Positions 25,529 to 34,074 of a DNA stretch of 64,000 nucleotides are shown piece after piece. The DNA is taken from NCBI GenBank assembly GCA_965262595.1, contig OZ253548.1:1302001-1366000 (forward strand), read 5' to 3'. This stretch comes from CATQHB01 sp965262595 (GTDB lineage Bacteria > Chloroflexota > Dehalococcoidia > Lucifugimonadales > UBA3495). The position numbers and the translations under genes were made by a program. Under the pieces are notes generated by a model that was not told where the DNA came from, did no database searches, and saw nothing but the letters and a program-made list of their open reading frames with translations. Every line of letters starts with the position of its first letter. Positions within the stretch are counted from its first letter, which is position 1.

Positions 25529-26545
25529 TCAGACCTGGTTCCAGATTTCGCGGACCCGGTCGGCAGCCACCGCGACCAGCCGGTCGTCCACGCCCAACGG
25601 GGGGGCAACGGTCATAACTACTTTCGGGTATTTGTCTTGCAACTGGGCCATTGTACCCAGAACATTTCGCGTCAGGATCAGCCCCGGGAAAAAGATGTAG
25701 GGCACACATATTATCGCCGACACGCCTCGTTCTTCCACCAGGCGAGCGGCGGCGAACTCCATAGTAGGGTCACCGTAATGGGACTGGGCCACATCAACAG
25801 CATAGCCCAAGCCAAGCCGATTTTCCACCATCCGGCCCAGCTCCACGAGCCACTGGCAATCATCGTATTGCGTTCTGGTGCCTGCCTTGACCAACAATAT
25901 ACCGACTGCTTGGCCGGGGCCGGGAACCGGAGCAGTAGCTTCCAGGTCACCGATGCGTTCCACTACCAGCGAGGCCAGACGCGGATCGGAGCCCAAACCG
26001 TCCGCAACGTACAACTGCACCTGGGGTAGTTGCGCCCGCACTTCGTCCAGCATTTCGTCCATTTCAACAGTTGCGTGCTTGCCGTGGCCCAGCAGGTAGG
26101 GCATGATCACTACCTTGTTCAACCCTCGTTCCGACAACAGCCGGATTGCCTCATCCGGATGGGGCTGGATAAACTCCAGGCAGGAAAGCAAAACTTGTGC
26201 CCCTTCCCGGTCTAACTCCGACTGGAGCAGGCGCGCCGCCTCCCCCAATCCCTGGGGGGTGCTGGGACACCGGAGACACCAACCAGGCCAGCCAGGCAGG
26301 TTGTCATCAATCGTAGAGGTGTCTCCGCCATTCGCCGGCGCCGGCGCCGAGACTGAACTTGAGGGAGGCAATTGCCAGGCGCAGGAACATTCCCGGGGGC
26401 TGGTTCCGCGCTGACTGCCGTGGCCCAGCAGAATCACTCCCCAGTCGGCATTGGCCGAGGCATCGTGGAGACTACCCGGTTGACCGGCCCGATCAAGCTG
26501 ATTAGGCTGTTCAGGCTGAATTGATGAGAGGTTGTTCTCGCTCAC
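25529..26545 (-). CDS. cbiX: Two-domain sirohydrochlorin cobaltochelatase CbiX with internal insert
   Basis: 338-residue class II chelatase inserting cobalt into sirohydrochlorin. Domain 1 (from about 35) has ILLGHGSQRGTS (H42) and VVIMPYLLGHGKH; domain 2 (from about 200) has ILLVKAGTRTQYDD and VPYIFFPGLILTRNVLG without catalytic His, as usual in the long CbiX form. Residues about 52-96 are an insert with C-x-C at the start and C-x2-C at the end and a Pro/Ser/Ala-rich middle. The DNA of the insert contains a 10-bp inverted repeat (26271-26280 / 26318-26327). The start is GTG with AGGAGG about 4 nt upstream. Confidence 0.88.
   Translation of the reverse strand: MSENNLSSIQPEQPNQLDRAGQPGSLHDASANADWGVILLGHGSQRGTSPRECSCAWQLPPSSSVSAPAPANGGDTSTIDDNLPGWPGWCLRCPSTPQGLGEAARLLQSELDREGAQVLLSCLEFIQPHPDEAIRLLSERGLNKVVIMPYLLGHGKHATVEMDEMLDEVRAQLPQVQLYVADGLGSDPRLASLVVERIGDLEATAPVPGPGQAVGILLVKAGTRTQYDDCQWLVELGRMVENRLGLGYAVDVAQSHYGDPTMEFAAARLVEERGVSAIICVPYIFFPGLILTRNVLGTMAQLQDKYPKVVMTVAPPLGVDDRLVAVAADRVREIWNQV
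26271..26327. repeat. Inverted repeat inside cbiX insert
   Basis: CGGAGACACC (26271-26280) and GGTGTCTCCG (26318-26327) form a perfect 10-bp inverted pair spaced by 37 bp. It lies wholly inside the coding insert of cbiX and keeps the frame open. Confidence 0.7.
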
Positions 26546-26562
26546 CGTGCCTCCTATTCCGA

Positions 26563-27201
26563 TTAGTCGCCCACCAGTTCCAACAGGGCGTTAACAGTAG
26601 CGGCAGCGGCGGAACTGCCTCCCCGACGGCCCAGGATGGAAATGTAAGGGAGGTCCCGGCGCACCAGCTCGTCCTTGGATTCGGCGCAAGCGACAAAGCC
26701 CACCGGCATACCGATTATTAGCGCCGGCGCTACCGCCCCGGCATCCACCAGGTCAAGGAGCGCCAACAGGGCAGTCGGGGCATTGCCCACGGCCACCACT
26801 GCACCGCTGATATGGGGGGCCAGCTCGCGGATGGCGGCCACGGAGCGGGTGGTTCCCTCCAGTTGGGCGCGAGCCGCCACCTCGGGGACATCAATAAGGC
26901 AACGGGTGGCGACCTGCCGCCGGTTCAGCCAGACTTTAGAGATTCCCATTTCGACCATGCGGACATCGGTGACTACGTCGGCGCCCGCCCTTAAGGCTTC
27001 GATACCCCGCTCAACGGCGCCAGGACTGAACCGGACCGATTCGGCAATGGCCGGGTCGCCCTCAGCCCGAACGATACGGCAGAGGACAAAATGCTCACGC
27101 GGATTCAAAGAAAGGCCGCGAGGCAGATCGGCCTGAACCATTTTCAGACTTTCCCGGTCAATTTCATCGGGCAGAAGCGCGTATTGTTCGACCAGCGACA
27201 T
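26563..27201 (-). CDS. cbiC: Precorrin-8X / cobalt-precorrin-8 methylmutase, catalytic His replaced
   Basis: 212-residue enzyme moving the C11 methyl to C12 to give (hydrogeno/cob)yrinic acid. Family blocks: VRFSPGAVERGIEALRAGADVVTDVRMVEMGI, VGNAPTALLALLDL, IGMPVGFVACAESKDEL and the C-terminal GRRGGSSAAAATVNALLEL. The early motif usually written RIIHAT or RVVHT reads RIVRAEGD, with Arg45 where the proposed catalytic His stands. It is the first gene after the riboswitch and terminator, with cbiX 17 bp downstream. Fold assignment is firm; activity is open. Confidence 0.88.
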   Translation of the reverse strand: MSLVEQYALLPDEIDRESLKMVQADLPRGLSLNPREHFVLCRIVRAEGDPAIAESVRFSPGAVERGIEALRAGADVVTDVRMVEMGISKVWLNRRQVATRCLIDVPEVAARAQLEGTTRSVAAIRELAPHISGAVVAVGNAPTALLALLDLVDAGAVAPALIIGMPVGFVACAESKDELVRRDLPYISILGRRGGSSAAAATVNALLELVGD

Positions 27202-27346
27202 TTGCCAGGTTTCTCCACAAAGGCCTATATTTCCAGGGCCAATTTCTTTGAATCCGAGTAAGGCAACTCACCGAGGAAGCGCGTCGGGTTGCATTTTCCG
27301 GATATTCGCTCAGATACAACGGCAATGCCGGGGAAAGACAATCAAA

Positions 27347-27377
27347 AAGCCCCCAGCGTTACCGTTGCCGGGGGCTT
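27347..27377 (-). terminator. Riboswitch-controlled intrinsic terminator of the cobalamin operon
   Basis: On the minus strand AAGCCCCC (27377-27370) pairs with GGGGGCTT (27354-27347 side) through an extended stem around GCAACGGTAACG, followed directly by TTTTT (27348-27344). It lies between the cobalamin aptamer and the cbiC start codon. This placement is that of a transcription-attenuation expression platform. Confidence 0.85.
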
Positions 27378-27490
27378 GTGCATTCAGTCATCGCAACGTG
27401 GCCAAACCCGAGCCAACCCGGGAGCCAACTTCGGACGCAGGCAAAGCCTGGGGGAAACCGTCTCCGTTGGCGCGGAGATAGCTCCACCAA

Positions 27491-27692
27491 CCCGGGCAGG
27501 TCTCCTGACTCGCGGATCAACATCGAGCCGATGCCTTCCCATCTCCCTTCGTTTCAACCAATTACCGTCCAACCGGTGACCGGGTGGGAGAAAGTGACAT
27601 AAAAACCGGCCGACTTCCCGCTTACAGTGGCGCAACCGCGGCGGATTCTCACCGCCTTCCCTATTAAACGAATACCTCGGGAGTGCCTTAAA
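27491..27692 (-). promoter_or_regulatory. Cobalamin riboswitch
   Basis: The minus strand shows the aptamer blocks in order: a 5' P1 flank with AAGGCACTCCCGAGGTATTCG, then AATAGGGAAGGCGGTGAGAA, TCCGCCGCGG and CGCCACTGTAAGCGG. GGGAAGGCATCGG and the 3' block GTCAGGAGACCTGCC (B12-box) follow. It precedes eight cobalamin genes and is followed by an intrinsic terminator, so adenosylcobalamin binding should reduce read-through. The 5' and 3' limits are approximate. Confidence 0.95.
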
Positions 27693-27778
27693 TTGTTAAA
27701 TCTGCGGCAAGGCCCATCAGGGAGTGATATTCGAGCCCCCGGTCAACTGAAGACGAATCGTGCCCTGCCAATGGCGGT

Positions 27779-27807
27779 ACTATAACCCAGCCCATTATGA
27801 GTGTCAA
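27779..27807 (-). promoter_or_regulatory. Promoter of the cobalamin operon
   Basis: Minus-strand TTGACA (27807-27802), exactly 17 bp, then TATAGT (27784-27779). Transcription would start near 27772, about 80 nt before the aptamer. Confidence 0.85.
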
Positions 27808-27971
27808 TAAAGGGCGTCAGGCAACCCGGACCCTCAGACGGTCAAGGGCAAACCACCCGGGGTGAGGCTACCCTTCGACCGGCCCAGGATGAGCGGAGGT
27901 ATGTACCGGCCCTTTGGGCGGCTCAGGGCGAGGGGGATTACACCTGAACCAGGATTTTTGAAATACCCGGC

Positions 27972-30449
27972 TCAGGCAACGACTACATTCACCAAGCGGC
28001 CTGGGACGTAGATCGCCTTGTTAATAACCTTTCCCTCGGTGTAGGGCTGGACTTTAGAACTGGCAAGCGCCAACCCCTGGGCGGTTGGCTCATCGATGTT
28101 AGCCGGAACCTCAATGCGGTCCCGAACCTTCCCGTTAACCTGTACCACCAGGGTGATAGTTTCCTCGGCAGCCAGGACATCATCCCAGGTCGGGAAGGTT
28201 TGCTGGTGGATACTGTAAGGGTGACCGGTAAGCTCCCACATTTCTTCAGATACATGGGGAGCGATGGGGGCCAGCATCAGCAGGAATTTCTCGACACATT
28301 CCCTCCAGGTATCCGGGTCAATGCTGGCCTCAGCCCATACCCTGCTCAGGTGATTAACCAATTCCATCAGGGCGGCGATGGCGGTATTGAACTTGAACCG
28401 GTCAAGGTCGTTGTAGCATTTGCGCACCGTCTGATGCAGGATGCGAATCGTATCTCGCACCGCCTGGGGGTCAGTGCCCGCCGAATCCAAATCCTGGGAG
28501 TCGCGCTCTACCAACCCCCAGACCCGGTTTAGCCAGCGCGCCACGCCGTTACTGCCCACATCGCTCCAGGGACCCCCCTGGTCCCAGGGGCCAATGAACA
28601 TCAGGAAGCAGCGGACGGCGTCAGCTCCCATAACGCTCACCACGTCATCGGGATTGACTACGTTGCCCCGACTCTTGCTCATTTTTTCGTGGTCGGAACC
28701 TAGGATTATCCCCTGGTTAAACAAGCGCAGGAAAGGCTCGTCAAAGTCCACCAATCCCGTATCCCGCATCGCTTTGACGAAGAAGCGGGAGTACAGAAGG
28801 TGGAGCACGGCGTGCTCCGCCCCGCCGGTGTACTGGTCAACGGGCAGCCACTCCCGAAGCAGTTGGGGGTCGAAAGGGCCGTCGGCATACTTGGGACTAA
28901 CGTAACGAAGCAGATACCAGGACGAGTCAAAGAAGGTGTCCATTGTGTCGGTTTCCCGCCGGGCCGGACCGGAGCAGCGGGGGCAGGTGACGTTACGGAA
29001 CTCCTCATTTTCGGCCAGGGGGGATTCGCCGGTGGGCTTGAACTCGGCATCCTCCGGCAGCAGCACCGGCAACGCCGATTCCGGGACCGGAACTATGCCG
29101 CAGCCGCCGCAGTAAATCATCGGAATCGGCGTTCCCCAGTATCGCTGACGGGAAATTAGCCAGTCCCGCAAACGGTAAGAAATGGCGCGATGACCCCAAC
29201 CGTTCTTTTCGATGTCATCGGCGATGGCGGCAATGCCTTCCTGGTCGGTCATTCCCTCATACTTGCCGGAGCTGGTCATAAACCCTTCGCCCAGGTAAGC
29301 CTCGGCGGGTTCGCTGCCGTCCCAGTCAATGGAGGCGATAACGGTTCGGATTGGCAGTCCGTATTTCCGGGCAAAGGCAAAGTCCCGTTCATCATGGGCC
29401 GGCACACCCATAACGGCGCCGGTGCCATAAGTAGTCAACACATAATCAGCGATGAAGATGGGAATCCGCTCCCCATTCAGCCGATTAACCGCGTAGGAAC
29501 CCAGTGGAACACCCGTCTTTTCCTTATCCGTGGAAAGCCGGTCAATCTCCGACGTCTGACGGGCTTGATTCGCGTAGGCTGCTACCACTGAGCGTTGTCC
29601 GTCGGTGGTCAGGTCGGATACCAGTGGATGCTCCGGGGCCAGGACCAGAAAAGTGACGCCGAAGATAGTGTCGATTCGGGTAGTAAAGGTGCGAATCTCC
29701 TTCGTTTCAATGTTGCAGTGGGAAATGTCGAAACTGACCTCCACTCCCTTGCTGCGGCCCACCCAATTGCGCTGCATGGTCAGAATCTTTTCCGGCCAGT
29801 CCAGCAGACTGCTAAAGTCCAGCAGTTCCTCAGCATAGTCGGTAATCTTCAGGAACCATTGTTCCAGGTCCCGTCGGGTAATGGCAGCCCCGCAGCGCTC
29901 GCAGCCTCCGTTCACCACCTGCTCGTTGGCCAGCACCGTTTGGCAGGAAGGACACCAAACCACCGGGGCTTTAGCTCGGTAGGCCAATCCCTGTTCATAA
30001 AACTTCAGGAACAACCATTGATTCCAGTGATAGTATTCCGGCAAACAGCAAATTACTTCCCGGTCCCAATCATAAATTGCGCCAATCGAGCGAAGCTGGC
30101 CCCGCATGGTCTCGATGTTTTCCATTGTCCAGTTGTAGGGATGGATGCCCCGGCTGATAGCGGCATTCTCAGCCGGCAGGCCAAAGGCGTCGAAACCGAT
30201 GGGATGCAATACGTTGTATCCCTGCATCCGGCGGAAGCGAGCGTGGCAATCGGCGGGGGCCATTGCGTACCAGTGGCCGATATGCAGGTCTCCGGAGGGA
30301 TAGGGGTACATCGTCAGGTCATACCACTTGGGCCGCGGATCGTCGTCTTTGACTCGGTAAAGGTCATCTTTGGCCCAGCGTTCCTGCCATTTGCGGTCAA
30401 TTTCCACCGGATTGAAGCGCAGTTCAACCGATCGGGGCGGGGTAGTCAT
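27972..30449 (-). CDS. leuS: Leucyl-tRNA synthetase
   Basis: 825-residue class Ia aminoacyl-tRNA synthetase. The HIGH motif is PYPSGDLHIGHW (56-59). Zinc-type Cys pairs are CPSCQTVLAN...CERCG (ZN1) and CGGCG/CPRCSG (second knuckle). The CP1 editing domain contains TFTTRIDTIFGVTF and YGTGAVMGVPAHDERD, and KMSKS is at about 589-593. The anticodon-binding domain and a C-terminal VNGKVRDRIEVP complete the bacterial form. It is monocistronic, with no tRNA-like T-box leader seen upstream. Confidence 0.98.
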   Translation of the reverse strand: MTTPPRSVELRFNPVEIDRKWQERWAKDDLYRVKDDDPRPKWYDLTMYPYPSGDLHIGHWYAMAPADCHARFRRMQGYNVLHPIGFDAFGLPAENAAISRGIHPYNWTMENIETMRGQLRSIGAIYDWDREVICCLPEYYHWNQWLFLKFYEQGLAYRAKAPVVWCPSCQTVLANEQVVNGGCERCGAAITRRDLEQWFLKITDYAEELLDFSSLLDWPEKILTMQRNWVGRSKGVEVSFDISHCNIETKEIRTFTTRIDTIFGVTFLVLAPEHPLVSDLTTDGQRSVVAAYANQARQTSEIDRLSTDKEKTGVPLGSYAVNRLNGERIPIFIADYVLTTYGTGAVMGVPAHDERDFAFARKYGLPIRTVIASIDWDGSEPAEAYLGEGFMTSSGKYEGMTDQEGIAAIADDIEKNGWGHRAISYRLRDWLISRQRYWGTPIPMIYCGGCGIVPVPESALPVLLPEDAEFKPTGESPLAENEEFRNVTCPRCSGPARRETDTMDTFFDSSWYLLRYVSPKYADGPFDPQLLREWLPVDQYTGGAEHAVLHLLYSRFFVKAMRDTGLVDFDEPFLRLFNQGIILGSDHEKMSKSRGNVVNPDDVVSVMGADAVRCFLMFIGPWDQGGPWSDVGSNGVARWLNRVWGLVERDSQDLDSAGTDPQAVRDTIRILHQTVRKCYNDLDRFKFNTAIAALMELVNHLSRVWAEASIDPDTWRECVEKFLLMLAPIAPHVSEEMWELTGHPYSIHQQTFPTWDDVLAAEETITLVVQVNGKVRDRIEVPANIDEPTAQGLALASSKVQPYTEGKVINKAIYVPGRLVNVVVA

Positions 30450-30902
30450 CTCAGGTCACCTCAAACAAAACGCACGTTTACCATATATTAGCATACTACC
30501 GAATAACGGCGGGAAGCTGGGCCAGGCATAATTAGCCGGACAACCCAGTCGGCCCCAATCTTTTTGCCCCGCCACATTCCATCCGTTGCGCCGCCACCGA
30601 CCGTTGGCGAGATGCTGATTGACACACTTCAGGCGAGAAACTAAAATCCTTGTGGCCGGAGAGGGCCGGTATCGGCACACTGCCCGGGCGAAGGCGCCGA
30701 CTTGCCAAGAGCAACTCCGGGAACGCTTCCCAAGCCGCCAGGCCGGCCGGACGGCAATACGGCAATACGGCAATACGGCAATACGGCAATACGGCAAAAT
30801 CTTAGGGCTTGGTTCAAGTTTGACTGGGGCAATCCGGAAAATCCGGTATATTCCGCTATATTATAGTTACCGCCACACCCGCCGCCGCCGCTGAGGTTTT
30901 AG
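30450..30902. other. Intergenic region leuS / trkH with tandem repeat
   Basis: 453 bp between divergent genes. It holds the 8-bp tandem repeat at 30751-30798 and, nearer trkH, a TTGACT (30820-30825) and AT-rich TATATTATAGT (30857-30867) that may form a promoter with non-ideal spacing. Short frames that read the repeat as peptide look spurious. Confidence 0.4.
30751..30798. repeat. 8-bp tandem repeat (ACGGCAAT), five copies
   Basis: Five perfect contiguous copies of ACGGCAAT (30751-30790) are followed by a partial sixth, ACGGCAAA. It is located about 105 bp upstream of the trkH start and upstream of any likely promoter. Confidence 0.95.
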
Positions 30903-32363
30903 GTGAATCTTAACCGGCCTCGCCGACCCCGAGAAAACGTCATTCGCCGGCCTCGGCTGGCTGAATTACAGCCGACTGTATCCGGCGAGGTTGCCGAGCG
31001 GCGCCCCCAACGCTTTGTCACCGCGCCTTTCCTCTTGTTGTACGGATTCATCTCCCTAATCGCCGTCGGTGGAGTGCTGCTTTCCCTGCCCTTTTCCAGC
31101 ACCGCCGGGGAGCTTACGTCGCTGGAAATCTCCCTTTTCACGGCCACGTCGGCGGTTACGGTCACCGGCCACACCGCGGTGAGCACCGCCGGACACTGGA
31201 GCTTTTGGGGCCAGGGAGTTATTTTCGTCCTGATGCTGGTTGGCGGACTCGGATTCATGGCCTCCGCAACTTTTGTGCTCCTGCTGATTGGGCAACGCTC
31301 CAGCCTTTCGGAGCAATTGGTACTGCGGGATACGATGGGCGGCGACCAACTGGGGGGGCTGCGCCGCATAACCCGCAACATCGTAATTATCGTGTTTCTG
31401 ATTTATCTGGCCGGTGCGCTGGTAATGTTCTCGTCCATCCGGGAAATAACCGGCTACGGAATCGGGGAATCGCTGTGGCAATCCATATTTCTGTCCGTAT
31501 CGGCCTTCAATAACGCCGGATTTTCCATTTTACCGGAAATAACCGACAGCCGGTCCCTGGCTATACTGGACAATCGCTGGGCTTTACAGGGACTGCTCAT
31601 CATCCTCATTATCCTGGGCGGCATCGGCTGGACCGTATTGATCGATGTTAGCCGGCACCGGCGATTTTCCCGGCTTTCGCTGGATACCAAACTGGTGTTG
31701 GTCGCCAGCCTGCTCCTCTGGATGCTCGGTTTCTTGACTTACTATCTGTCGGAATACCTTAATCACTTCGCTAACTACTCCCACAATTACATCGAAATGA
31801 TGGGCGATTCCCTGTTTCACTCGGTTAGCGGCCGGACCGCCGGCTTCACTATATCGGACTTTCAGCTTACTTCGGATTTCACCAAGCTGATATACACTTT
31901 TCTGATGTTTATCGGCGGGGCCTCCGGGTCGGTGGCCGGGGGCATCAAAGTGAATACTTTTGCCGTGATAATCGCCGCAGTTATATCGTCAATACGGGCG
32001 CGCCCCCAGACCGAAGCCTTCGGTCGAGAAATACCGCAAACCCAGATCTCCCGTGCGGTAGCCATCGCCGTGTTGGGTCTGGGATTTGTACTGATAACGA
32101 TACCCACGCTTACAATTACCGAGGTGGAGGCGTTACGCGGGGGCCGCTTTGAGTTTCTGGATTTGCTGTTTGATACCGTCTCCGCTTTTTCCACCAACGG
32201 CTCATCAACCGGCATCGTCCCCGACCTGAGCAGCGCCGGCAGGTTAATCTTCATCGCCGCCATGTTCCTGGGCCGTATCGGGCCGCTAACCCTGGCCCTG
32301 GCCCTGGCCCCGCAAGAACGGCCAGTATATCGTTTTGCCCAGGAAAGGGTTAAAATAGGTTGA
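30903..32363 (+). CDS. trkH: TrkH/KtrB-family potassium uptake channel subunit
   Basis: 486-residue inner-membrane K+ translocating subunit. The four selectivity-filter turns are TVTGH, NNAGF, SGRTAGF and STNGSS, each following a pore helix, which is the SKT superfamily layout. GGLGFMASA and GGASGSVAGGIKV are family blocks. The start is GTG with GAGG 8 nt upstream. The first 40 residues are Arg/Pro-rich and cytosolic. It heads a cluster of three TrkA-type regulatory proteins and a Usp protein, so K+ flux is probably gated by nucleotide-binding RCK partners. Confidence 0.93.
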   Translation: MNLNRPRRPRENVIRRPRLAELQPTVSGEVAERRPQRFVTAPFLLLYGFISLIAVGGVLLSLPFSSTAGELTSLEISLFTATSAVTVTGHTAVSTAGHWSFWGQGVIFVLMLVGGLGFMASATFVLLLIGQRSSLSEQLVLRDTMGGDQLGGLRRITRNIVIIVFLIYLAGALVMFSSIREITGYGIGESLWQSIFLSVSAFNNAGFSILPEITDSRSLAILDNRWALQGLLIILIILGGIGWTVLIDVSRHRRFSRLSLDTKLVLVASLLLWMLGFLTYYLSEYLNHFANYSHNYIEMMGDSLFHSVSGRTAGFTISDFQLTSDFTKLIYTFLMFIGGASGSVAGGIKVNTFAVIIAAVISSIRARPQTEAFGREIPQTQISRAVAIAVLGLGFVLITIPTLTITEVEALRGGRFEFLDLLFDTVSAFSTNGSSTGIVPDLSSAGRLIFIAAMFLGRIGPLTLALALAPQERPVYRFAQERVKIG

Positions 32364-32376
32364 CGGAGGGGAGCGG

Positions 32377-33069
32377 ATGAAGAAAAATGTCTGCGTTATC
32401 GGCTTGGGGAGGTTCGGAATCGGAGTTGCCCGAGAATTGTATCAGGCCGGCCATGACGTACTGGTTATCGACACCAACGAAGAGAAGATTCAGAGTATGC
32501 TCGGCCACGTTACTTACGCCGTCCAGGCCGACGCTACTAACGAAACGGCCCTGCGGGAAATGGGGGTGGCCGACTACGACGTAGCTTTGCTGACCCTGGG
32601 AGACCAAAACATCGAAGCCAGTATCCTTATTGCGATGGTCCTTAAGAGCATGGGCATTCCCTGCGTCATCGGCCGGGCAACCAACCAACTGCACGGTGAA
32701 GCCCTGGAACGTATCGGCGTTGACCGGGTGGTTTACCCGGAGGAGGAAAGCGCCCGCCGAGTCGCCCACGTGGACTTTAACTACAACGTAATCGATTATA
32801 TGGAACTTGTGGCTAACGTCGGCATCAGCAAGATACGACCACCGGAGTATATGATCCGCCAAACTCTGGAGGAAGCCGGACTGAGCGGCGCCAACAACCA
32901 CCATTCCCTTACCGTGCTCGCCGTCCGGAGGGGCCGAAGTTATATTCTCAACCCGTCAAAGGATGAGGATATAAAGCCCGGAGACGTGCTATTGGTGGCC
33001 GGCGCGATAGAGCAGGTATCCGGCCTCTTTTCCCAGGGCCAGGAGGCTCCGTCGGTGGCAGCCGAATAG
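32377..33069 (+). CDS. trkA: TrkA/KtrA regulatory subunit of potassium uptake
   Basis: 230-residue cytoplasmic RCK protein. The N-terminal TrkA-N Rossmann domain has VIGLGRFGIGVARELYQAGHDVLVIDTN (7-34), with an intact GxGxxG. The TrkA-C domain covers about 140-220. It starts 13 bp after the trkH stop and would form the cytosolic gating ring of the TrkH channel, binding NAD(H) or ATP/ADP. This is the complete RCK protein of the cluster. Confidence 0.93.
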   Translation: MKKNVCVIGLGRFGIGVARELYQAGHDVLVIDTNEEKIQSMLGHVTYAVQADATNETALREMGVADYDVALLTLGDQNIEASILIAMVLKSMGIPCVIGRATNQLHGEALERIGVDRVVYPEEESARRVAHVDFNYNVIDYMELVANVGISKIRPPEYMIRQTLEEAGLSGANNHHSLTVLAVRRGRSYILNPSKDEDIKPGDVLLVAGAIEQVSGLFSQGQEAPSVAAE

Positions 33070-33144
33070 CCAGGCAAGCCAGGCAAGCATAGATCGGCCA
33101 AACCTGGCATACAATAACCAAATCAGTTCAAATACAACTCCTGA

Positions 33145-33624
33145 ATGCAGAGGACAAGCACTCGGATGCACAAGAAGGCCCGACCGCGATTTCTAGCGCC
33201 GGTCAACGGCAAACCGGCTAGCGAGCACGCTTTCCGCTGGTCATGCCAATTAGCGCGACACGCCGGAGCGGAGTTGTACGCCATCCACGTTTTTGAGGTG
33301 CCCCTGGAGTTGCCCCTGGATACGACTGCCATGCTGAGAGACCACCAGGACGTTGAAGGCATCCTGACCCGGGTTGAGGAGATTGCCAACTCAGAAAAGT
33401 ACCGGGTAAATGCCAGCTTGCTGGAGGCCCGTAACGCCGGTCCGGCCATCGTTCTCGAGGCAGCCGAACGCTATATGGACCTGGTGGTTATCGGGCTTCC
33501 CTTCGACGGTCGGATCGACTCCCACTCGGTGGGCGCCACGTCGGCCTACGTCCTCAAGAACGCTCCCTGCCAGGTGATACTCTCCCGGGAGCCGGCTCTT
33601 GACCTGCCAGCGTACCGAGAATAG
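33145..33624 (+). CDS. Universal stress protein (UspA family)
   Basis: 159-residue cytoplasmic Usp-fold protein. RPRFLAPVNGKPASEHAFRW is the first strand and ligand loop; AELYAIHVFEVP the second strand; VVIGLPFDG...SHSVGATSAYVLKNAPCQVIL the C-terminal half, which keeps the GATSAYVL...APC element but not the classical GxxG of the ATP-binding loop. An internal ATG at 33166, preceded by AGAGGA, is an alternative start. Its place between trkA genes suggests a nucleotide-sensing partner for K+ transport; that is inference. Confidence 0.88.
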   Translation: MQRTSTRMHKKARPRFLAPVNGKPASEHAFRWSCQLARHAGAELYAIHVFEVPLELPLDTTAMLRDHQDVEGILTRVEEIANSEKYRVNASLLEARNAGPAIVLEAAERYMDLVVIGLPFDGRIDSHSVGATSAYVLKNAPCQVILSREPALDLPAYRE

Positions 33625-33656
33625 AGGCTGAAGCGTAGGGGATAAGCGATAATCGC

Positions 33657-34070
33657 ATGGAAATTCTCATCTTCGGCTGCAGCCGGCTTACCAATGCCCT
33701 GGCCCCCGCCCTGGTCAGGAACGGTCACCAGGTGACCGTCGTCGACCCCAGCGCCGACCGGCTGGCCTTGTTGCAAAAGGAAGCAGCAGCAATCATCCCC
33801 ATTCTTGCCGCCGAACCTCTAATGCAGGACTATTTGCTGCAGGGAGGCATCAGCGACTCCTGGGTCTTTTTGGCGCTATCGGAGGACGACCATAAGAACG
33901 CCCTGGTGGGTCAAGTAGCCCGCCGCATTTTCAACGTGCGCCAGGTGTTCTGCCATTTGAGCGACCCCCAACTGCAAGAGTTTTACAGCAGCCTCGACCT
34001 GGAATTAGTCGGCCCGATGCCGGATTTCGTCGAAGACGTTCTGCAATCCATTGGGAGGCAGCGCCAATAA
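33657..34070 (+). CDS. Short TrkA-N-only protein with degenerate nucleotide loop
   Basis: 137-residue Rossmann-fold protein of the TrkA-N type, lacking the TrkA-C domain. EILIFGCSRLTNALAPALVRNGHQVTVVDPS keeps the strand-helix-strand and the acidic end of strand 2. The Gly-rich loop, however, reads GCSRLT rather than GxGxxG. It is followed immediately by a full TrkA, starting 5 bp after its stop (34075). It may be a regulatory partner that does not bind NAD(H) normally. No obvious frameshift was seen. Confidence 0.78.
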   Translation: MEILIFGCSRLTNALAPALVRNGHQVTVVDPSADRLALLQKEAAAIIPILAAEPLMQDYLLQGGISDSWVFLALSEDDHKNALVGQVARRIFNVRQVFCHLSDPQLQEFYSSLDLELVGPMPDFVEDVLQSIGRQRQ

Positions 34071-34074
34071 GCTG

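Noticed and set aside
30751..30798. CRISPR-like array
   Set aside because: Repeats are only 8 bp and contiguous, without spacers; other tandem repeats in the window likewise.
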